64,000 bases of DNA from Dastarcus helophoroides (Eukaryota > Arthropoda > Insecta > Coleoptera > Bothrideridae): NCBI GenBank assembly GCA_028583605.1, contig CM053326.1:17192046-17256045 (forward strand). The letters are read 5' to 3'. This document shows positions 57,701 to 64,000 of the stretch, piece by piece. Each line of letters starts with the position of its first letter. The first letter of the stretch is position 1. The notes under the pieces are model-generated. The model was not told where the DNA came from and ran no database searches. It saw nothing but the letters and a program-made list of their open reading frames with translations. Made by a program: the position numbers and the translations under genes.

Positions 57701-60700
57701 TTTCTAATTAATTGCAAATTTTAACTTTCTTTTCTTCTTTTGGAAATCTCCAAGTTTTTAATTTTTAAGAGTTTAATTTTTTTCAAATTATTATTTTATA
57801 TTTATTTTTCTCAAAATGTTGAGTCATTGACCTTTTCAAAATTTCGAATTCTTTCAATTCTTTGACTAAATTTTTTTTATTCAAAATTTTTACCTTTTCT
57901 CGAAATTTGAATTATTTTGTAAATTTTAAATTTTGATAAATATTACTTTTGGAAATTTAAACTTCTTTGAAAATTTTAACTCAAAATTTCTTTATAGTTC
58001 TTTCAATTTTCGCGACTTTTTAAAAAAATATTGAGTTTCGGAATTTCACCTTCTCAAAATTTTCACATTTTTCTCGATGTTTTCACTTTTTTTAAATTCG
58101 ATTTAAAAAAAATCTTTTTTTGGAAGTATCTTCAAAATGTTAACTTTTTCTCGATGCTTTCACTTTTTTAAATTCGATTTAAAAAAAATGCTTTTTTTTT
58201 TAAAGATTTATCTTTATTGAAACTGCTTTCTATAAAAATTTTGATTCCGAAAAGATAGAATCTTTTAAAATGTTAACCTTTTTCAGGATTTTCACTTTTT
58301 TTGAGAACTTCGAAAATTTCAATTTCTTTTCATAATTTCCACCTTTTGTGAAAATTTCGACCATTTTTCAAAAAACTGACTTTGTTTTTACTTTTTGACA
58401 ATTTTGACTTTTGAAAATTTCTTTTTTTTTAACTTATAACCTTATTACAAATGTTTACTCAATTTTTGTAAGAATTTGTACTTTTTTAAAATTTCGAATC
58501 TTTCAAAATGATTTTTTTCTTGTAAGTTTCGATTTCACTAAAATTTTGGATTCCTCATAATTGTCACTTTTTTTAAAAATTTCGATCTTTTCTGAAAGTT
58601 TCGCAATTTAAGAAATTCCCACTTTTTTTCGGAAATTTTCATTTTTTTTAATTCTTAACGTTATTAATGAGTTCGACATTTTAACAAACTTTCAATTGAT
58701 TAAATTTCCGATTATTTTCAAAACTAGTTTAAAAGTTTTGACTAAAATTTCGAGTTTTTCAAATTTCGACATTTTTCAAATGTTCGAATTTTGAAAATCT
58801 TGATTTTTCAATATTTTATTTTTAAACTTACAAAAAAATGGTCACTTCTTTGCAAATTTCAAATTTTTTTGAAAGTCAATATTTCTTCAAATTTTAAAAA
58901 TTTTGACTATTTTCAAACTGTCTACTTTTTTGAAAATCTTCACTTTTTATAAAAATTTGAAATGTTTATTAAAATTTCTACATTTTTCGAAAGTTTGATT
59001 GATTTTTTCAAATTCTCGCAGCCTTTTTCAAAATTTTAACCATTTCTCCAAATTTTGACTTTTTCAAAAATTTCAAACTTTTTTCAAATATTCGAGTTAT
59101 TTTGAAACTTTTGTTTATTTTTTAATATTGAATACATTTTTGAAAATTCCTCCATTGATCAGATTTTAAATTTTTTGGAAAATTTGGACTTTTTTTTTTA
59201 ATTTTCCTTTTTTCTGAGTTTGTTTGACCATTTTTCAATATTTCGACTTTTTAAAACTATTCGAATATTGTTTAAACTCTCGCCTTTTTTTTGAAAATTT
59301 CGCTTTTTTTGAAATATTGACATTTTTTAAAAATACATCTATTTTTCAATGGGTTAAATTTTTCGAAATTCTCGAATATTAAAAATTTGGTTTTTTAAAA
59401 AATTTCGATTTGTTTTCATAATTGCAACTTTCAGCCTTTGATCTTTTCGGACGATTTTTATTTATTTTTTTTTCCAAAATTTCTTTTTCTTGAAATTTTT
59501 GACTATATTTCAATATTTCGACTTTTTTAAAAATTAGATTAGCTTTTTTTAAAGCTCCAATTATTTTGAAATTTTCGATTTTTTTTACAATGTTACTTTT
59601 TGTAAAAATTTTCCAGTTTTTTAAAATGTTTACTTTTTTCAAAATTTTCGGATTTAGTCAAAATTTAAATTTTTTGAACCTCTAAAATTTCGGCTTTTCT
59701 AAAAATTTTGAATTTTTTAAATATCTTGCCTTATTTTTCAATTTAAATGTTTCAGCCATTTGTCAAAATTTCGACATTTTTCAGAATTTTTATCGTCAGC
59801 TTTCCTTCGAATTTTTATTGAAAAAACTTAAAGAAGGGGGGGGGACATAATAAAAAAGGTTGGGACCTCTTATTCTACAGTAATATCACACGAATAAGAT
59901 CTCATTTTTTTTTTAATTTCGAGGTTTTCTCGAAACTTTTGACTGTTCTTGAAAAATTTTTGGGGGAATGCGACTTTTTAAAAAAATTTAACTTAATAGA
60001 ATAAGGTTTTTTCATAATTTCGATATTTTTGGAAATATTGACTTTAAAATTTGAACTTTTTTGGAAATTGACCTTTTCAAAATTACGATTTTTTCTTAAA
60101 TTGTTTTATTTTTAAAAATTTCGACCACTTACTAAATACATAAAAATTCTGACATTTTAAAATGTTAAATTATTAAAAATTCTCCACTTTTTCGAAATTT
60201 CGACCTCTTTTCGAAATTTTGAATTAATCTGCAAATTTTAACCATTTCGAAATTTCCACATATTTGAAAATTCCTACATTTTTTGAAAATTCCCTCCTAA
60301 AAATTTTAACTTTTTTTCTAAACTTTGTCTTGTTTAAAATTTCAATTTTTCAAAAATTTTACTTTATTAAAAAAAAATCATAAAAATTTAAAAAAAAAAC
60401 GTCTACCTTGCTTGAAAGATTTGAATTATTTTGAAAAATGTTTTCTTTCAAAAATTTCGATTTTTTGGAGAATATCGTTTTTTTCAAAATTTTGACTTTT
60501 TGAAAAATGCGACTTTTAAAACTTTTCATTTTTTTGGAAAATTTTTGATTTTCCAAAATGTTGGCTTTGTTCAACACTTCAAATGTTACTCGAAACTTTG
60601 ATTTTTTAAAATTTTGACTTTTTAAATTCCACATTTTTTTTTAATTCTTACTTGAAAATTTTCATGCATTTGCAAATTTTGACTTCTTTTGAAAATTTGT

Positions 60701-63700
60701 AGGTTTACAGCTTTTATAAATTTCATTTTTTTTTAATTTCGGTTTTTTCTCAAAATTTGTACTCGTTTTAAAAATGCTGACATTTTCAAAATTTCGAAAT
60801 CTTTAACCTAATTTTTTCTTCAAAATTATTACTTTTTTTGGAAATTTGAATATTTATAAATGTTAATTTTTGAAAAATGCAGTAGAACTCCGTTAATCCG
60901 ATCATGACGAGATTAAGGGCAGCTTTTGTTTACAAAATTTAAGTAGAAAAAAAAATTCACAAGCCACAAATTAAAAATAATAATTTAATGTAGTACCAAG
61001 ATGAAGGTCAGGTTATCCAGAAAGTCGAGCTATCAGAGGTCAGAACGGAGTTCTGCTGTATTAGTTTTGAAAATTTCAACTCAAAATTTCTTTTTACTTG
61101 TTTCACATTTTTGACTTAAAAAACATTGACTTTCACAAGCTCGTCTTTTTCTCGAAATTTTAATTTTTTTGTAAATTTCGAATTCTGAAAATTTTAATTT
61201 ACTTTTCAAAATGTCGACTTAAAAATTTCGACCGTATTTTAAAATGTTGACTTTTTCTCGAAGTTTTCACTTTTTTTTTTAAATTCGAATTTTTTTTGGA
61301 AGTTTCATCCTTATTAAGACTGTATTTTTATAAAAATTTTGATTTTGAAATGATCGAATCTTTTAAAATTTTGACCTTTTTTTTTTGATTTTCACCTAAT
61401 ATGTGCTATCCGCAGAGAGTTAGTCACAGCGAAAATCAAAGTAACCCCTCCCTAGGGGGTGCAGTTTTTTACTCCTCCTTGCGAGATTTTGCGATCAGCT
61501 TCACAGCCGCTCTAAGAACTCCGCAATGAGGTCGAAAGTTGCAGGTCTTCAAGCCTGTCATTACCGATTCGGGTATCAGAGCAGAAAAGTTTTTTTTTTA
61601 AGTTTAATCCACTCGCAAAGGGTAACCCTATTATGCTTTTAAAGCACTGCGAGTAGGATGCGCAAACAAGGATAGATGGCACTGAACCGCCTTCTTAAAC
61701 AAGCATAGGTTGTAATTTTTTGGGAAAATTCCTTTTGGCAGCAAGTTCCATAACTTGGAAGTTCTATAGAAAAAAGAGTCTCCGTAGACAGAAGTTCTCA
61801 CTGTGTCAAGCTGGACCGCACAGAAATTTGCTGTCTCCGACCTTGCACAAAATTTTTACTTTTTTTGGGAAGAATTTCTTTTAAGTTTCATTTTTTAGTA
61901 AAACTGTTTACTTTTTACGAAAATTTTGATTTTGAAAAGATCAAATCTTTCAAATTGTAACCTTTTTTAGGATTTTCAGTTTTTTTGAAAATTTGCAGTT
62001 TTGTTCAAAATTTCATCTTGCTCGAAATTTTTATTTGGGGGGGTATTTCGCTTATTCCGATTTTTTTTAAATTTTAATCTCAACTTGAAAAATTTTAATT
62101 TTTTTCATAATTTCCACTTTTTGGGAAAATTTCGAACATTTTTCAAAAATGTGACTTTTTTAAAAATTCTTTTTTTTTGAACTTACAACTATTCTAAAAA
62201 TGTTGATTCTTCCAAAATTCAACTTCTTTCAAATCTTTAGCCCAATTTTTTATTCAAAAATATTCGAAATTTTATTTATTTTGTAAATTTTCATTTTAGA
62301 AAAATTTTGAGTGTTTTGTGAATTTCAAATTCTTAAAAGTTTCATTTATTTTTCAAAATATCGACTCAAAAATTTCGATCTCATTTCAGAATGTTGGACT
62401 CGACACTTTTTTTTTAAATAAGGTTTTTAAAAAAGTTCTTTTTTTTGAAAAAAAAAACTAAAAATTAAGTTGTTGAAATAAATAGCCCACAACCAAAATA
62501 AGTCGAAATTTCTAAACAAAATCGAGTTTACACGTTTACACTAGAAGTTCCGGCGAGAAAGTAAAAATTGCGAATGTAAACTTAAACAAAAATAACTCGA
62601 AATTTCAAAACCCAAGAGTTAAAATTTAAAATTTCAAGAAAAAATTTCAGTGTAAGTTGAAATGTTGTAATAGTGTCAACATTTTTTAGAATATGTAGAA
62701 ATTGTGAAAAAAAAACGAGATTTATCGAAAAGGCTTGGTAATAAAATGAATCTAACACAAACTGAAAGTTCGAAGTTCAAAGCTGAAAGTTCGAAGTCGA
62801 GATTTTAAGAAAAATGTTGTAGATTTAAAAATAACCCTAAATTAATATAGAAAATCAAAGTTTTGAATTTAAGAAAGATAAAAGTTTGGGTTCCAAGAAG
62901 ACATTTGAAATTTCTAAACAATCTCAAAATTAATTTTGATAAAATGTTGAAATTTCAAATTTTTTAATAATTGAAGAAAAATGTTGCAACTCCAAAATAA
63001 AACAGAAAATGTTGGAAAAGAATTCTAACTTCAAAATATAACTCAAATTTTCTTAAAAATCTAAAAGCTTCAACTTGAAACTCACAGAATATAAAGATAA
63101 TGTTAAAAATTATTATCAAAATGTAAGCTTCTATTATTTTCTTCTTATTTTCAATAAAAAAAAATTGAATTAAGAGCTGCTGAGGCCTCCAACTAACACC
63201 TATTGAACCCAATAATAAGTACAGCACTTTATGCACCTATTTTATGGACTTTGCCGCTAAGACAGGATCGATCTTTTTAATATGACAGGCAAGACAAATT
63301 AAAAGCAAATTACCTTATCCTTAAGTTTCTCAAAAGGTGGAGTTTTTGCATTTAAATGAGTGTAATTCAGGCCAGACTCCTTTAAAAAATTTGTAACGAG
63401 TACCGTTTTTGCTTCAGCGTCTTCTACAACAATCCAATGAATATAAATACGAGACAACTTAATAGCTTGAGAAATCCTCGTTAATTCAGCCTTTTGTACA
63501 TGCCTCCAATATGTCGGGGTTACAGCATATATCACAAAATTACTTCGCACATAGTCTACATAAGTAAGTGGAGGAAACTGAGCATCTGTACTTGAAACAT
63601 TCGATTTACAAATGTCACTTTGTTCAGCTGATTCTAAAAGAGAACAATTCAAACTGGTTCATTTGAAAATTCGACACTTACCTGAACCGATTGAGCCTAA

Positions 63701-63763
63701 CTTCCAAACAATAAGTAATAAAATTAAAAATACAAAAACATTTAAAAACTTTAGTTTTCTCAT
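54504..63763 (-). CDS. GlcAT-I: Galactosylgalactosylxylosylprotein 3-beta-glucuronosyltransferase (GlcAT-I type), five exons
   Basis: The enzyme adds glucuronic acid from UDP-GlcA to Gal-Gal-Xyl-Ser, completing the proteoglycan linker in the Golgi (GT43 family). Exons: 63763-63682, 63633-63314, 55116-54976, 54923-54836, 54781-54504. They join without any frame break into 302 residues, close to other family members. Residues 6-22 form a signal anchor (LNVFVFLILLLIVWKLG), followed by a short stem. The catalytic domain starts at IYAVTPTYWRHVQKAELTRI. The manganese/UDP motif DDD is at about 169-171 (MDDDNTYD). The general base corresponds to E258 in FQESEFL, and the UDP-contacting H and R lie in WHTRTE at about 284-289. 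DMAGFA and NCT are also typical. Family relatives that add GlcA to glycoproteins are similar, but HRGVEQRN, the short stem and the total length favour the linker enzyme. Intron 2 is 8.2 kb and full of repeats. Confidence 0.92.
54836..54923 (-). CDS. GlcAT-I: GlcAT-I exon 4
   Basis: Reads MLHIKKVGVWPVGLAGGHNV and ETPVVDPKT, with one base carried to the next exon. VWPVGL.GG is a conserved GT43 strand. The initial M is internal, not a start. Confidence 0.88.
54976..55116 (-). CDS. GlcAT-I: GlcAT-I exon 3 (donor-sugar metal site)
   Basis: Reads DPRWKKHRGVEQRNAGLNWI, then VVYFMDDDNTYDSRIFLE, ending at GTAAGT, phase 0 on both sides. The exon carries the DDD metal/UDP site. Confidence 0.92.
55230..55835. 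repeat. Degenerate T-rich array, GlcAT-I intron 2
   Basis: TTTTTGAAAATTTCGAC-type units up to solo LTR 5. Confidence 0.8.
55840..56074 (-). mobile_element. Solo LTR, copy 5 (internally deleted), in GlcAT-I intron 2
   Basis: Same subfamily as copy 4, in the minus orientation, but about 90 bp of the U3 (the GCGGCCGC part) is missing between CAGATAAGAC and ATTTTGTTACA. The right flank is ATAT and the left is CTAT. It lies in the T-rich array inside the GlcAT-I intron, in the same strand sense as the gene. Confidence 0.78.
56085..60875. repeat. Degenerate T-rich array, GlcAT-I intron 2 (largest block)
   Basis: About 4.8 kb of array. Internal tandem of about 85 bp at 58070-58200 (TTTTCTCGATG.TTTCAC...AAATTCGATTTAAAAAAAAT, twice). 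Text at 57355-58300 recurs diverged at about 59965-61395 and again after 61865. Confidence 0.85.
60880..61058. mobile_element. Pogo-like MITE in GlcAT-I intron 2
   Basis: A 179-bp element begins CAGTAGAACTCCGTTAATCC and ends with the inverse of CAGCAGAACTCCGTTCTGAC. The right flank is TA; the left is TG. CAGTAGAACTCCGTT is a familiar pogo/Tigger-type terminus, and TA is that group's target. There is no coding capacity. It interrupts array sequence. Confidence 0.75.
61059..61396. repeat. Degenerate array between MITE and LINE patch
   Basis: Diverged repeat of 57975-58300, for example TGACTTTTTCTCGAAGTTTTCAC and TAAAAATTTTGATTT. Confidence 0.75.
61397..61860 (-). mobile_element. Chimeric patch of two LINE pieces
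   Basis: 61401-61590 closely matches 27430-27617 (the segment between endonuclease and ORF1 of the jockey-like LINE), sharing CAGAGAGTTA and CATTACCGATTCGGGTATCA. 61590-61860 matches 44612-44870 of the second LINE, sharing TTTAATCCACTCGCAAAGGG and AGCACTGCGAGTAGGATGCG. Both keep the orientation of their relatives. They meet at a short T run and are embedded in array DNA within GlcAT-I intron 2. Confidence 0.75.
61865..63313. repeat. Degenerate array, flipping to A-rich, end of GlcAT-I intron 2
   Basis: T-rich to about 62440, then A-rich AAATTTCAAGAAAAAATTTC units to about 63110. The last 200 bp before exon 2's donor side is ordinary AT-rich intron. Confidence 0.75.
63314..63633 (-). CDS. GlcAT-I: GlcAT-I exon 2 (stem and start of catalytic domain)
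   Basis: The acceptor TTTTAG leads to ESAEQSDICKSN, then YAVTPTYWRHVQKAELTRIS, IHWIVVEDAEAKTVLVTNFL and LNYTHLNAKTPP, ending DK|GTAATT. TPTY..xVQKAELTR and HWIVVEDA are GT43 signatures that form the UDP-binding half. Confidence 0.9.
63682..63763 (-). CDS. GlcAT-I: GlcAT-I exon 1 (signal anchor)
   Basis: ATG at 63763 encodes MRKLKFLNVFVFLILLLIVW and KLGSIGS. This is a basic N-terminus followed by a hydrophobic stretch, as expected for a type II Golgi enzyme. The donor is CAG|GTAAGT. The first AUG in this exon sits directly before the anchor, which fixes the start. Confidence 0.85.
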
Positions 63764-64000
63764 AATTGTGTCACCTTCCATGAATTAGAAAAACCATTGA
63801 ATTTCTTGATATGTTGTGGAGTAAAATTATGGCTCTTCTGATAGAAATATATCATGACGTTACCTGTAGTTGAATAATATTTGAGTTAACATCGTAGATA
63901 AACTTTATAGTATTTGTTTATCTATACGTGGAATTTGTGAGAAGTGGGAACGAATTCTACAAAAGGAACTGAATGAATACAAATTCAAGGAAATGTAAGT
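63764..64000 (-). other. Upstream flank of GlcAT-I
   Basis: This AT-rich 5' flank should hold the promoter or 5' UTR. I see no convincing TATA box or initiator. Nothing else is recognisable up to the window edge. Confidence 0.3.

Overview
This looks like AT-rich animal (most likely insect) nuclear DNA. Genes are split by multi-kilobase introns, and the rest is mobile-element debris: LINEs of several clades, a Penelope-like element, mariner, hAT, long-inverted-repeat DNA elements, MITEs and solo LTRs. The order of insect is not determinable by eye. I see no bacterial operons, CRISPR arrays, rRNA or tRNA genes.

Only two host genes are recognisable. (1) A Rab escort protein (REP/CHM) gene runs on the plus strand from 31244 to 41384 in seven exons, with a poly(A) signal just past the stop. 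Its residues, splice sites and 3' end are preserved, but six single-base frame breaks interrupt it. (2) A beta-1,3-glucuronyltransferase of the GlcAT-I type runs on the minus strand from 63763 to 54504 in five exons. It joins cleanly into a 302-residue type II Golgi enzyme with an 8.2 kb second intron. The two products act separately: Rab prenylation in the cytosol, and completion of the proteoglycan linker in the Golgi.

Layout. 1-11 kb: degenerate T-rich arrays, small hairpins, two solo LTRs and a hAT-like element carrying array sequence. 11-12.5 kb: a LINE remnant. 12.5-16.3 kb: arrays. 16.5-20.2 kb: three back-to-back DNA elements with long inverted repeats. 20.7-22.9 kb: a gypsy-like integrase scrap and a 350-bp-arm palindrome. 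23-28.6 kb: a solo LTR, another foldback element, a THAP-domain scrap, a jockey-like LINE and an RTE-like LINE end. 28.6-31 kb: array and LTR. 31.2-41.4 kb: the REP gene, with arrays and a Penelope-like element in its introns. 41.7-46 kb: a mariner split by a hAT-like element, then a second LINE. 46.5-50.1 kb: further inverted-repeat elements and a LINE tail. 50.5-54 kb: array with higher-order repeats. 54.5-63.8 kb: GlcAT-I, whose second intron holds arrays, a solo LTR, a pogo-like MITE and a chimeric LINE patch.

The dominant unexplained feature is the degenerate array, roughly 30 kb in all, built of short units such as TTTTTGAAAATTTCGACTTT. Two copies sit inside hAT-like termini with target-site duplications, which suggests one way the sequence could have spread. 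The most interesting single locus is the near-perfect palindrome at 21836-22567, which if transcribed would fold into a long double-stranded RNA.
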